NCBI GenBank assembly: GCA_015663215.1
Contig: DQSP01000216.1
Span: 1-8,126, forward strand
Reading direction: 5' to 3'
Length of the DNA: 8,126 nucleotides
From: Sulfurimonas sp.
GTDB taxonomy: Bacteria; Campylobacterota; Campylobacteria; Campylobacterales; Sulfurimonadaceae
Shown here: piece by piece, positions 1-7,617 of the stretch
How the letters are laid out: every line of letters begins with the position of its first letter
Numbering within the stretch: the stretch's first letter is position 1
Made by a program: the position numbers and the translations under genes
Notes under the pieces: generated by a model
The model's database searches: none
Told to the model about the DNA's origin: nothing
The model's input: the letters and a program-made list of their open reading frames with translations, nothing else

Positions 1-22
1 GCTCCTTCTGATTTTGCCTCAC
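1..22 (-). CDS. Possible start of a further minus-strand gene, cut by the window edge
   Basis: A GTG codon on the minus strand at 22-20 opens a frame that stays open to the edge of the window (GTG plus six codons, reading roughly MRQNQKE). The purine-rich AGAGGG lies at 33-28, five bases upstream, which is a good Shine-Dalgarno position. An ATG two bases earlier, in another frame, is followed at once by TGA and cannot be the start. The spot is 43 bases after the comF stop codon, so this would be the next gene of the prs-lepA-comF operon. Seven codons are too few to identify a product, and chance could give the same pattern. Confidence 0.3.
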
Positions 23-65
23 ATTAGCCCTCTTTTTGATATTCTGAAGTTGGTGTTATTTTTAA

Positions 66-638
66 CTAAGGACTTACATCACAGAGTGTTAGACATAAAA
101 ACACTTCTTTGTCTGATGCTTGTAAAATTTTAACAGCTTCTAGTAGAGTCGTTCCCGTAGTTATAATATCATCTACTAAAATCACATTTTTTTGTTTAAA
201 TGCTTTTAGATGAAAGTTTCTTGGGTTTGCTAGTCTGTAAGCTCTACTTTTTCCAGAGTAGGAAACACTGTCTTGTGCTAGGAGTTTGTTGTATACTGGC
301 TTGATTCTTGATGAGTTTAGCACTCTGTTGAGTATAGCAGTATGAGAGTAGTTCTCATCAGGATTATCGTCAACGGCTATGGAGACAAATGTGTCTTGCA
401 TGTTAAAAGTATTAGCAAACTTTTTTAGAGAATTTTTTGCTAAAATATTATAGATATAAAAACCGATGTCGGTATGTTTTGTGTGGAGCAGGTCTTTGAT
501 GTCATCGTACTTATAAAATGAGAGAACAAGTGTGCCATCTTGAAGATGGCGCTTGTAGAGAGAAGGTTTTAGATATGTGCTTTGACAGCTTTTGCAGATA
601 TGCTTAAGTGATAAACTCTCGCACATCAAACAGCGCAT
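66..638 (-). CDS. comF: ComF-family phosphoribosyltransferase-like protein (ComFC type)
   Basis: This 190-residue protein has the two halves of the ComF family. An N-terminal zinc-ribbon-like cysteine set (C3, C6, C15, C18) is followed by a phosphoribosyltransferase fold whose PRPP-binding loop is VILVDDIITTGTT at residues 152-164. The family is cytoplasmic; ComF proteins of naturally transformable bacteria are needed for DNA uptake, and the Helicobacter ComFC protein is reported to handle incoming single-stranded DNA. A role in transformation here is inferred from family only, and no other competence gene is in the window. The ATG at 638 is preferred over the ATG at codon 5 because the later start would lose C3. 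It begins 9 bases after the lepA stop with no clear Shine-Dalgarno sequence, so translation is probably coupled to lepA. The length fits the short form of the family and all motifs look intact. Confidence 0.88.
   Translation of the reverse strand: MRCLMCESLSLKHICKSCQSTYLKPSLYKRHLQDGTLVLSFYKYDDIKDLLHTKHTDIGFYIYNILAKNSLKKFANTFNMQDTFVSIAVDDNPDENYSHTAILNRVLNSSRIKPVYNKLLAQDSVSYSGKSRAYRLANPRNFHLKAFKQKNVILVDDIITTGTTLLEAVKILQASDKEVFLCLTLCDVSP
534..550 (-). repeat. Perfect 8-bp inverted repeat inside comF
   Basis: The arms at 534-541 and 543-550 are exact reverse complements around one central base. As RNA this folds into a hairpin with six firm pairs (GCCATC/GATGGC) and a five-base loop. It spans codons 31-35 of comF, between the cysteine cluster and the transferase domain. 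There is no following T run, so it is not an intrinsic terminator. One or so such repeats are expected by chance in 8 kb, so function is unproven. Confidence 0.45.
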
Positions 639-647
639 AGTAAACTT

Positions 648-2438
648 TTAGTCCATTTTGAGGACTGACATAAATGCCTCTTGTGGTAGTTGCACTTTTC
701 CTATAGACTTCATACGTTTTTTACCCGCTTTTTGCTTTTCTAAAAGCTTACGTTTACGGGTAATATCTCCACCATAACACTTGGCAGTAACATTTTTACC
801 CATAGACTTAACAGTTTCTCTTGCGATAATCTGGCTACCTAAAGAGGCTTGAACCGCTACTTCAAAAAGTTGTCTAGGGATTTGCTCTTTCATGTTCTTC
901 ACAAGTATACGACCACGTGAAAGTGCTTGATTACGAGGGACTACGATGCTGAGTGCATCGACAGCTTCCCCTGCTACTTTGATGTCAAGTTTCACAAGGT
1001 CACCTACTTTAAAGTCAATAGGCTCATAATCAAAAGATGCATAACCTTTTGAGATAGACTTTAAAGTATCGTAAAAGTCCATAACTATTTCATTCATAGG
1101 TACTTCATACTCAAGCATAACTCTATCTTCATTTAAGTAAGTCATTTTAGTTTGAGTACCGCGTTTGCTTACAAGAAGAGTTATGATGTTTCCTAAGTAT
1201 TCAGCTGGAGTTATAACAGTAGCTCTAACATAAGGTTCTTCGATTCTGTCAATTTTATTTACTTCTGGGAGCTGTGAAGGGTTTTGAACATTTACAAGAT
1301 CACCATTACTGAGGTATACATTATATATAACCGATGGAGCAGAAGCAATGAGGTCAAGGTTAAACTCTCTCTCTAAACGCTCTTTTATAACTTCCATATG
1401 CAGCATTCCAAGAAAACCAACACGAAAACCAAAACCAAGTGCTACTGAAGTCTCAGGTTCATAAGAGAGAGAAGAGTCATTTAGTTTGAGTTTATCAAGT
1501 GCATCACGAAGATCTTCAAACTTGTCAGTATCTATTGGAAAAATTCCTGCAAATACAAATGGTTTTGCAGGTTCGTATTTTCCAACAGGCTCTGCAGTTG
1601 GATTTTTCACATCGGTAATAGTATCACCAACATTGATAACACTTACTTCTTTAAGACCTAAAACAACTATACCAATTTCACCACATTCTATTACTTTCGT
1701 CTTGATCTTTTTCATAGGATGTGGGTACAATAAGTCGAGTATTTGGTGCTCTTCACCATTAGACATAAGTTTGATGTTTTGACCTTTTTTAACAGTACCA
1801 TCAAAAACACGAACAAGAGCAAGTGCTCCTAAGTACTGGTCAAACCAAGAGTCATAAATGATAGCTTTTGTAGTAGCTTCAGGGTCACCAACAGGAGCAG
1901 GAACTCTATCTACTATGGCATCGATGAGTTCATGAATCCCTACACCTGTTTTTGCAGATACTAAACAAGCATCAGTTGCATCGATACCGATAGAAGTCTC
2001 TATCTCTTCTGCAACTTTAATAGGATCAGCAGCTGGTAAATCAATCTTATTTATAACGGGAATGAGTTCAAGGTCATTATCAAGGGCTAAGTAAACATTT
2101 GCAATAGTTTGGGCTTCAACACCCTGTGCCGCATCTACGATAAGCAAAGCACCATCAGAAGAAGCAAGAGATTTTGCAACCTCATAAGAGAAGTCAACAT
2201 GTCCCGGTGTATCTATAAGGTTGAGTATGTAGTGCTCACCATCTTTTACATAGTCTAAACGAACAGACTGTGCTTTGATAGTTATACCGCGTTCTTGCTC
2301 AATCTCCATAGTGTCCATCATCTGAGTAGACATTTCTCGTTCGCTTACAGAACCACATTCTTGGATAATACGGTCGGCTAAAGTACTCTTACCATGGTCA
2401 ATATGTGCAATGATGGAGAAGTTTCTAATGTTTTTCAA
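648..2438 (-). CDS. lepA: Elongation factor 4 (LepA), ribosome-associated translational GTPase
   Basis: The 596-residue product is full length for LepA (about 600 residues in the family). The GTPase motifs are all present: AHIDHGKST at residues 11-19 (P-loop), RGITIKAQ at 50-57 (switch I), DTPGHVDF at 76-83 (switch II) and NKID at 130-133 (guanine specificity). A beta-barrel domain, two EF-G-like domains and the LepA-specific C-terminal domain (rich in K and R, about residues 540-585) follow. LepA binds the ribosome and acts on stalled or mis-set complexes and in initiation or 30S assembly; its precise job is still debated. The start codon is TTG (2438-2436). AGGAAG at 2448-2443 is a strong Shine-Dalgarno sequence at the right spacing, and the residues that follow ([17 protein letters not shown]) match the usual LepA N-terminus. 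That Shine-Dalgarno overlaps the prs stop codon, so coupling with prs is likely. Confidence 0.98.
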   Translation of the reverse strand: MKNIRNFSIIAHIDHGKSTLADRIIQECGSVSEREMSTQMMDTMEIEQERGITIKAQSVRLDYVKDGEHYILNLIDTPGHVDFSYEVAKSLASSDGALLIVDAAQGVEAQTIANVYLALDNDLELIPVINKIDLPAADPIKVAEEIETSIGIDATDACLVSAKTGVGIHELIDAIVDRVPAPVGDPEATTKAIIYDSWFDQYLGALALVRVFDGTVKKGQNIKLMSNGEEHQILDLLYPHPMKKIKTKVIECGEIGIVVLGLKEVSVINVGDTITDVKNPTAEPVGKYEPAKPFVFAGIFPIDTDKFEDLRDALDKLKLNDSSLSYEPETSVALGFGFRVGFLGMLHMEVIKERLEREFNLDLIASAPSVIYNVYLSNGDLVNVQNPSQLPEVNKIDRIEEPYVRATVITPAEYLGNIITLLVSKRGTQTKMTYLNEDRVMLEYEVPMNEIVMDFYDTLKSISKGYASFDYEPIDFKVGDLVKLDIKVAGEAVDALSIVVPRNQALSRGRILVKNMKEQIPRQLFEVAVQASLGSQIIARETVKSMGKNVTAKCYGGDITRKRKLLEKQKAGKKRMKSIGKVQLPQEAFMSVLKMD

Positions 2439-2442
2439 TTTA

Positions 2443-2448
2443 CTTCCT
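2443..2448 (-). promoter_or_regulatory. lepA ribosome binding site overlapping the prs stop codon
   Basis: AGGAAG on the minus strand (2448-2443) lies four bases before the TTG start of lepA. Its first two bases are the last two bases of the prs TAG stop codon (2449-2447). This decides the lepA start and implies that ribosomes finishing prs sit on the lepA initiation site. Confidence 0.75.
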
Positions 2449-3373
2449 ACTCAAACAGACCGTTAACGCTTTCGTTATGATAAACGCGGCGAATAACTTC
2501 TGCAAAAAGAGGAGCTACTGTTAAGACTTTTATCTTAGAATGCTCTTTTGTGTCGAGTGTGTTTGTGATGATTAACTCATCTAACTCACCATTTTCTAAG
2601 TTAGTATATGCTTTTCCACTAAGTACACCGTGAGTTGCACATGCCATAACAGAAGTTGCACCTTTGTTTTTAAGAGCAGTTGCGGCTTTTACCATAGTTC
2701 CAGCAGTGTCGACCATATCATCTATCATAATGACATCATAGCCTTTAACATCACCGATAATTCCCATAACTTCAGCTTCATTTGCTTTTTCTCTGCGTTT
2801 ATCAACGATAACCATCTCTAAACCCATGCGTTTTGCAAAGTAACGAGCACGAGCAACACCACCGATATCTGGACTAGCGATAATAGGATTTTTAAGGTTT
2901 TTAGACTTGATGTAGTGCTCAAATGTAATACTTCCATAAAGATTATCAACAGGAATATCAAAGAAACCTTGGATCTGACCAGCATGAAGGTCCATAGTAA
3001 TAACACGGTCAATACCTGCAGTCTCATAAAGGTTTGCTACAAGTTTTGCAGTGATAGGTACACGAGGAGCAGCTTTACGGTCTTGTCTAGCATAACCATA
3101 GTAAGGAACAACTGCTGTGATACTTTGAGCAGATGAGCGTTTAAGTGCATCTGTCATTATGAGTAGTTCCATAAGGTTATCGTTTGATGGGGCACCAGTG
3201 CTTTGAACTATAAAAACATCACGACCACGAACAGATTCAGCAATTTGTACTGAAATCTCTCCATCACTAAACTTTTTAATATCAGCTTTTCCTAATGGCA
3301 CATCAAGAACCTGACAAATCTCTTTAGCAAAATCTACACTTGCAGAACCTGCAAAAATCTTATAACCGCGCAT
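2447..3373 (-). CDS. prs: Ribose-phosphate pyrophosphokinase (PRPP synthetase)
   Basis: This 308-residue enzyme makes PRPP from ribose 5-phosphate and ATP, feeding purine, pyrimidine, NAD, histidine and tryptophan synthesis in the cytoplasm. Family signatures are complete: FSDGE at residues 35-39, the [15 protein letters not shown] segment near 65-79, [10 protein letters not shown] at 91-100, the catalytic histidine in [15 protein letters not shown] (H130), the flexible-loop DKRR at 191-194 (K192 and R194 match the catalytic Lys and Arg of the E. coli enzyme), and the ribose-phosphate loop DDMVDTAGT at 218-226. The length is typical of class I enzymes. The ATG start is supported by AAAGGAA at 3385-3379, five bases upstream. 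A TATAAT box lies about 32 bases before the start, so prs probably leads its own prs-lepA-comF transcript, with possible extra read-through from holA. Nothing looks broken or unusual. Confidence 0.98.
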   Translation of the reverse strand: MRGYKIFAGSASVDFAKEICQVLDVPLGKADIKKFSDGEISVQIAESVRGRDVFIVQSTGAPSNDNLMELLIMTDALKRSSAQSITAVVPYYGYARQDRKAAPRVPITAKLVANLYETAGIDRVITMDLHAGQIQGFFDIPVDNLYGSITFEHYIKSKNLKNPIIASPDIGGVARARYFAKRMGLEMVIVDKRREKANEAEVMGIIGDVKGYDVIMIDDMVDTAGTMVKAATALKNKGATSVMACATHGVLSGKAYTNLENGELDELIITNTLDTKEHSKIKVLTVAPLFAEVIRRVYHNESVNGLFE

Positions 3374-3397
3374 GGTAATTCCTTTATGGATTAATTA

Positions 3398-3410
3398 ATA
3401 TGCGATTATA
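3398..3410 (-). promoter_or_regulatory. Probable sigma70-type promoter (-10) for prs-lepA-comF
   Basis: A perfect TATAAT lies at 3410-3405 on the minus strand, in the only sizeable gap (77 bases) between minus-strand genes. Transcription would start near 3398, leaving a leader of about 25 bases with a good Shine-Dalgarno. No clear -35 hexamer is present, which is usual for Campylobacterota promoters, where the -10 box dominates and the upstream side is T/A-rich. The predicted start falls in a 10-bp palindrome (3390-3399, ATTAATTAAT), which may be simply AT-richness. Confidence 0.6.
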
Positions 3411-3450
3411 TACTAAGAGTGCTGAGGTCTTATTAAAAGTAGGAAATTTG

Positions 3451-4419
3451 TTAGAGTAGTTTTTGCATTCTTATAAGAGTAGAGAGTAAAATAGCACCCT
3501 TATCTATATGAGCACTCTTCATCTTAAGCTCGCTATCAAGGAGGAGTTCATGAAGTTTTGCATAGGTGTATGGTTTTATCTTTATAGACTGAGTTGCTTT
3601 TTCATCAACTACAAACTTTGGAGCAGGGTAGCCTAAAATTTCTAAGGCATTTGGTGCACCATTAACACGGATGTAAATGTTAAACATATATAACTGTGTG
3701 AGGTATGAGGTTATAGCTGTTAAAACTCGTATCTCATCTTCGCCATGTTCTGTTATGTTTTTAAGGTCATCTTTGAAGTCTTTTTTTAGAAGTAACTTTT
3801 TTATAAAATCATCGAGATTTACTTCAGCTAAACCAAAAACAAGTGAATCTACATCTTTGGTCGTGATAGCCCTATCAAAAACACGAAATTTTTCTATTTC
3901 GTTACAACTAAGTGCTACATCATTGTTATGAATTTGGAGGAGGTGTGCCACTGTAAACTTGTCAATGTTTACATTTTTTTCTTGCGCCACTTGGAGGACA
4001 ATGTTTTGTGCTTCATAATCTTTAGGATGGAAAAAACGCACAGCCATCGCTTTTGTTTTTGAAAAGTTTTTTTTATTGTTATAAGTTTTGTGATCGCTTC
4101 CATAGTAAGCATAAACAAAAATATTGTCAGGATTTTTCTCACAGTATCCTAAAAGAATATCTAACTCTTTTTTAGGTACTTTTTTTTCACTCTTTATGAC
4201 CAGAATATTTCTATCACCAAAGAGAGATCCTTGTGAAAGGTGTGCTTTTGCAGAGTTGAAATCATACTCGTTATGGTAAAAGTTTATAAGGTTGGCATCT
4301 TCTATATTTGTAAGCATTTTTGTGTACATATCTACAAGAAAATGACTCTCTCCAAAAAAGACAAAACAGTTACTTACACTACCACTTCGTATGGCAGAGT
4401 CTAGTTCATTTTTATACAT
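3451..4419 (-). CDS. holA: DNA polymerase III delta subunit (clamp-loader subunit)
   Basis: The 322-residue protein matches HolA in length and pattern: an N-terminal segment of form NCFVFFGESHFLVDMYTKML (residues 17-36) like the 'YLLyGeE-fli' opening of HolA, then SLFGDRNILVIKSEKK (65-80), which corresponds to the family's 'slF-.rrlvvi' strand, a helical middle with LLQIHNNDVALSCNEIEKF (160-178), and an all-helical C-terminal third. Delta opens the sliding clamp as part of the clamp loader of the replicase. Like other delta subunits it shows no P-loop, so it should not hydrolyse ATP itself. The gene starts only 2 bases after the rnr stop codon (TAAGGATG); no separate well-spaced Shine-Dalgarno is visible, so termination-reinitiation from rnr is likely. 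HolA is poorly conserved, so the call rests on overall pattern, length and context rather than on a single decisive motif. Confidence 0.87.
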   Translation of the reverse strand: MYKNELDSAIRSGSVSNCFVFFGESHFLVDMYTKMLTNIEDANLINFYHNEYDFNSAKAHLSQGSLFGDRNILVIKSEKKVPKKELDILLGYCEKNPDNIFVYAYYGSDHKTYNNKKNFSKTKAMAVRFFHPKDYEAQNIVLQVAQEKNVNIDKFTVAHLLQIHNNDVALSCNEIEKFRVFDRAITTKDVDSLVFGLAEVNLDDFIKKLLLKKDFKDDLKNITEHGEDEIRVLTAITSYLTQLYMFNIYIRVNGAPNALEILGYPAPKFVVDEKATQSIKIKPYTYAKLHELLLDSELKMKSAHIDKGAILLSTLIRMQKLL

Positions 4420-4421
4420 CC

Positions 4422-6356
4422 TTAGATATCAACTTTGCCAACAACGATAGCAGAAATCTTTGCACGAGCTATATCAACGGTTTCAAGGCGAATGATAACA
4501 TCTTCAAAAAGTGCAATATCTCCATTTGAAGTAATGAGCACACGAGCACCAGAGATAGTGTCGTGAATCTCAGCTTTTACTTCAACTTCTGTCGCCGTGA
4601 TACGAGCTTTGAACTCTTTACCAAGGTTGTCATTCGCCCATCTTGCATATTTTCGAGCCATAAATTCATTTTCTATTTTACTCGCTTCTCTCTCTTTTTC
4701 ACTAATGGTCATTGCAAGTGCTTCAATGTTACGAAGAACATAAGAACCTTCCTCTGTATCTCCTGCGTTTATAGCCTTAAGAAGTCTATGCACGATAAGG
4801 TCAGAGTATCTACGGATAGGCGATGTAAAGTGAGTGTACTGCTCAAACCCTAGACCAAAGTGTCCAGAATTGAGTGGTGCATATCTCGCTTGCATCTGTG
4901 ACTGGATGATTAGAGTATCGACTTCAGACTCTAAGCCCATATCTCTAGCCTGCGTTTGGATGTTGGTAATAGTCTCTTTTGTAGAGTTTTTTATCTCTAT
5001 TTGCATTCCAATTCCCGCTAGCTCTTGGTAGAGAGTCTGCAATTTATTCTGGCTTGGTGGCTCGTGAATTCTAAATATACCTCTCTCAAACTGTGCCGCT
5101 GCTTCTTTGTTCGCAAGCAACATACAGTCCTCTATGAGAGCATGTGATGGCGTTTCATCAGCTTCATGAGTCGAAACCAAGTTAGACTTTTCATCTATCT
5201 TCATATCTATTTCAGTTGAACGGAAGTCATACCCTAGTTTTAAACGCTTGATTTTGAGCATATCTGTCACATGGCGTAGCTTTGTGAGTGACTCAAAGAT
5301 TCGCACTTCATCTTCGTTTTGTGCACTTAGTTTTCCCTCAAAGAACTTATCTATCTCTTCATAGTTAAAGCGGCGTTTAGAGTGGATAAGAGCTTCGTAA
5401 ACTTTTGATGATGCTACTTCTAAGGTTTGAAGATTTAACTTCATCTCAAAAACAAACGCGAGTCTATCTACATGAGGTTGCAAAGAACAAAGAGTCTCGG
5501 AGAGTTGGCGTGGTAACATAGGGATAGAACGATGTGGCAAGTAGATAGAAAAACTTCTATATATCGCCTCATTATCTAATGCACCAAAAGGTTTTACATA
5601 AGCACTTACATCTGCAATGGCTACATAAAGTGTAGAGTTTTCATCATCCCAATAGATAGCATCATCATAATCTTTTGCAGTAACAGGATCAATGGTAGAA
5701 AAATTTAAATCTCTTAGGTCTTTTCTTTTAGGATGCTCTGAAGCTTTTACAGGTTTAAATGACTTAGCGATTTTAAGTACTTCTTCTTCAAACTCATCAT
5801 GTTTGTTAAACTGAGCTAGGACTATTTTTTCATCTACTAAAGGGTCAGAGATATTTCCTAGACACTCAAGGACTCTGTTTTCTTGGTTGTCTACCTTAAA
5901 AACATCGCCTGTTTTGTATGTTTGTAACTCATCTGGTGTAAGTTCAGCCCCTATAGGAAAGTCAGTTTTTAAATCAACTAAAGCCTTATGGTCATTTTTA
6001 AAAATTATATAAGCGATGCTATAACTCTGCTCACGTCCAACGATTTCTACTATCGTAGCAGAGGGAGTACCGCGTTTACCAAGAAGACGTTTGGCGATGA
6101 TGAGGTCACCTGTAGTTGCTACACCTAAGTCTTCAATAAAAAGGTCACGAATATTTTCGCCTATTACATTTAAATATGCAGTCTCTTTTTGAACAAGACC
6201 TAAGGTTCCTGCACGGTATTTTGAATTAAATTTATACTGATTTTCTTTTTTTGTGAGGTACTTTTTCGCAAGCCATGTTGCTACAAGTTTTGCTTCATCA
6301 GGGGTGATGTCTAACTCACTCACACCAAGTGTGAGTCGTATAAGGAGAGATTTCAA
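4422..6356 (-). CDS. rnr: Ribonuclease R (RNB-family 3'-5' exoribonuclease), short form
   Basis: RNase R degrades structured RNA from the 3' end, yielding mononucleotides. In this 644-residue product a short N-terminus (about 1-46) leads into two cold-shock-like OB segments (about 47-125 and 130-200), then the RNB catalytic domain from RKDLRDL (211-217). The metal-binding acidic set is intact in TIDPVTAKDYDDAI: D223, D229, D231 and D232. Other RNB landmarks are RSIPMLPRQLSETLCSL (276-292), HEPP (431-434) and HFGLGFEQYTHFTSPIRRYSDLIVHRLL (499-526). The C-terminal S1-like segment (about 578-640) is divergent, and the lysine-rich tail of E. coli RNase R is missing. The protein is far shorter than the roughly 810-residue E. 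coli enzyme, but this size is typical for Campylobacterota. The start is TTG at 6356-6354: no ATG or GTG lies upstream in frame before a stop, and there is no obvious Shine-Dalgarno. It sits 8 bases after the HDOD gene and 2 before holA. Confidence 0.95.
   Translation of the reverse strand: MKSLLIRLTLGVSELDITPDEAKLVATWLAKKYLTKKENQYKFNSKYRAGTLGLVQKETAYLNVIGENIRDLFIEDLGVATTGDLIIAKRLLGKRGTPSATIVEIVGREQSYSIAYIIFKNDHKALVDLKTDFPIGAELTPDELQTYKTGDVFKVDNQENRVLECLGNISDPLVDEKIVLAQFNKHDEFEEEVLKIAKSFKPVKASEHPKRKDLRDLNFSTIDPVTAKDYDDAIYWDDENSTLYVAIADVSAYVKPFGALDNEAIYRSFSIYLPHRSIPMLPRQLSETLCSLQPHVDRLAFVFEMKLNLQTLEVASSKVYEALIHSKRRFNYEEIDKFFEGKLSAQNEDEVRIFESLTKLRHVTDMLKIKRLKLGYDFRSTEIDMKIDEKSNLVSTHEADETPSHALIEDCMLLANKEAAAQFERGIFRIHEPPSQNKLQTLYQELAGIGMQIEIKNSTKETITNIQTQARDMGLESEVDTLIIQSQMQARYAPLNSGHFGLGFEQYTHFTSPIRRYSDLIVHRLLKAINAGDTEEGSYVLRNIEALAMTISEKEREASKIENEFMARKYARWANDNLGKEFKARITATEVEVKAEIHDTISGARVLITSNGDIALFEDVIIRLETVDIARAKISAIVVGKVDI
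6318..6336 (-). repeat. Perfect 8-bp inverted repeat at the start of rnr
   Basis: Arms at 6318-6325 and 6329-6336 are exact reverse complements with a three-base loop (minus strand ACTCACAC, TTG, GTGTGAGT). The hairpin would form about 20 bases after the TTG start of rnr, covering codons 7-13, within or just below the footprint of an initiating ribosome. No T run follows, so it is not an intrinsic terminator. Its position beside a weak start suggests a translational effect, but chance occurrence is possible. Confidence 0.5.
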
Positions 6357-6364
6357 TGTTATGA

Positions 6365-7168
6365 CTAGAGTGCGGCGTTTTCTATTGCCACTTCAAAACT
6401 TGCTAAGTCTAGTGAATACTTCGCTATAAGTTCTTTAGCTTGTGCAGTGCTTTCATCCGTGATAACACCATTTATAGGAACGGCAACACGAACTACATGA
6501 AGAATCTGAGCAGGACGAACATCCTCAGTATCTGCTTTTTCAGGGTTTTGACAGTTTCTTATAACATCAACAAGACCCTCTTCAAACTTCCACTGAGCAA
6601 ATATAGTTGCAGAGACTTCAGGTGTATCTACTCCTACAATCTCTCTCTCAGCAGCTTCAACATCTTGAAGCTCTTTGAGGGCTTGAGCAAACTCATCTTG
6701 TTTGCCTTCTGAAATAATTTGCTGTGCAATAAGAACCTTTCCAATTTCTACAAGAAACGCAGCAGGAGAAAGAACGCCAAGAAGCTTGTTCTCTTTTCTT
6801 ATACACCATGATGTCATAAGTCCATGTTGTTTTTTTGAAAGAGCTGAGAACATATCGTTGCTAATACCATAAGGTGCTAAGTCAAGACTAAAACTTTTTT
6901 TCACAATACTTGCGAGAGCAAAACCACGAACAGTTCCCATACCAAATAGACCAACTGCCTGACTTATCGCGTTTATCTCACGAGAAAAACCATAAAGTGG
7001 CGAATTTGCCGCTTTTAAGATGTCAGCAGTAAGAAGAGGGTCTTTTTCTAAGATTTTAACCATGTCGTTAAAACTACTATCTGGATCTTGATAAACTGCT
7101 TCTATCTGCATAGCAGACTCAGGAAGTGGTGGTAGTTGTTTGATTTTTTTAAGTATTTCTTCAGTCAT
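6365..7168 (-). CDS. HDOD-domain protein with degenerate HD metal site
   Basis: The product from the ATG at 7168 has 267 residues. The HDOD domain is clear: LPPLPE at 12-17, then DPLLTADILKAANSPLYG at 43-60 and an INAISQAVGLFGMGTVRGFAL stretch at 65-85, the usual HDOD core. The metal-binding His-Asp expected in 'LLHDIGK' reads FLVEIGK (138-144), and the later conserved His is replaced (VDTPEVSA, 180-187). The protein is therefore unlikely to be a nucleotide hydrolase; HDOD proteins generally act as signalling or scaffold proteins. There is no membrane segment or second domain. A longer frame exists from a TTG at 7198, but that codon overlaps the predicted -10 box, and the ATG at 7168 has purine-rich AAGAGAGA just upstream, so I use the ATG. 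It leads the HDOD-rnr-holA operon, with 8 bases to rnr. The exact function is unknown. Confidence 0.88.
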   Translation of the reverse strand: MTEEILKKIKQLPPLPESAMQIEAVYQDPDSSFNDMVKILEKDPLLTADILKAANSPLYGFSREINAISQAVGLFGMGTVRGFALASIVKKSFSLDLAPYGISNDMFSALSKKQHGLMTSWCIRKENKLLGVLSPAAFLVEIGKVLIAQQIISEGKQDEFAQALKELQDVEAAEREIVGVDTPEVSATIFAQWKFEEGLVDVIRNCQNPEKADTEDVRPAQILHVVRVAVPINGVITDESTAQAKELIAKYSLDLASFEVAIENAAL

Positions 7169-7190
7169 AATCTCTCTTTTTATTAACGTA

Positions 7191-7203
7191 TTGTACAATT
7201 ATA
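7191..7203 (-). promoter_or_regulatory. Probable promoter (-10) for HDOD-rnr-holA
   Basis: TATAAT at 7203-7198 on the minus strand sits about 30 bases before the HDOD ATG, with a predicted start near 7191 and a leader of about 22 bases. No -35 hexamer is evident; the upstream side is a run of A/T-rich sequence. The box overlaps the alternative TTG start at 7198, arguing against that longer reading frame. Confidence 0.55.
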
Positions 7204-7243
7204 GTCATTAGATATAAAATCATACTGAATATTTACAAAAAAC

Positions 7244-7259
7244 TGATATTATTTTTTAA
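7244..7259 (+). promoter_or_regulatory. Possible extended -10 promoter for the plus-strand pair
   Basis: TGATATTAT at 7244-7252 resembles an extended -10 element (TG, one base, then TATTAT). Transcription would begin near 7259, giving a leader of about 23 bases that contains the Shine-Dalgarno of the next gene. The region is so AT-rich that other -10-like boxes exist (for example TATAAC at 7262-7267, which lies too close to the ribosome binding site). The choice is tentative. Confidence 0.35.
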
Positions 7260-7281
7260 AATATAACAAGAGGGAATATAA

Positions 7282-7608
7282 ATGCAAAGAGATGCAATGT
7301 TAACACAATTAGGTTATTCACCAAATGATGCTCTGCTAAAACAACTAGAGGCAATTGAAAAAAATACTGTAGGGTATGAAAAAATACAAAAGCATATAAT
7401 GGATCTCCATGATCATCTCAAGGTAAATAGCTCATACATAGCTCTCTCAAACTCAAAAGAGTACTTTAAAATAAAAATAGAATCTCAAACACCAGAACTT
7501 GGAGTTGAAGCACATGAAAAAGTGCAACACTTTAGCGAAAAGTTTAAGATAAAAGTAAAAAAGTTAGATAAAAAAGAGACTTACTATATAATTGGGTTTG
7601 AGCATTAA
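7282..7608 (+). CDS. Unrecognised 108-residue soluble protein
   Basis: I do not recognise this protein. The ATG at 7282 has a strong Shine-Dalgarno (AAGAGGGA, 7268-7275) six bases upstream, and it follows a divergent promoter region, so it is very likely a real gene. The sequence is lysine-rich (16 of 108) and nearly balanced in charge. It has no signal peptide, membrane segment or cysteine. By eye, residues 12-48 are a long amphipathic helix with spaced leucines and isoleucines (possible coiled coil). Strands follow near 50-55 and 61-67, then a helix near 72-88, then strands near 88-94 and 100-106 (YYIIGF). This beta-beta-alpha-beta-beta C-terminal part could be a small alpha/beta domain. 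It ends 9 bases before the Gre-type gene on the same strand, so the two are probably co-transcribed; that link does not prove a shared function. Confidence 0.85.
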   Translation: MQRDAMLTQLGYSPNDALLKQLEAIEKNTVGYEKIQKHIMDLHDHLKVNSSYIALSNSKEYFKIKIESQTPELGVEAHEKVQHFSEKFKIKVKKLDKKETYYIIGFEH

Positions 7609-7617
7609 GCTCGTTTT

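Noticed and set aside
1486..1782. Plus-strand 98-codon frame opposite lepA
   Set aside because: It lies wholly within the well-supported lepA gene on the other strand, has no ribosome binding site that I can see and resembles no family. The other frames opposite or inside prs, holA, rnr and the HDOD gene were rejected for the same reason.
3390..3399. Palindrome ATTAATTAAT near the predicted prs transcription start, considered as an operator
   Set aside because: It is pure A/T in an AT-rich gap and too low in information to support a binding site.
7169..7198. Ten-codon N-terminal extension of the HDOD protein from a TTG
   Set aside because: The TTG overlaps a TATAAT box, so it would lie upstream of the predicted transcript start, while the ATG at 7168 has a purine-rich site just before it and gives a normal HDOD N-terminus.
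7600..7612. Small inverted repeat (GAGC, five bases, GCTC) around the stop codon of the 108-residue gene, considered as a terminator
   Set aside because: The stem is only four base pairs and has no proper T run after it, and the Gre gene starts six bases later.
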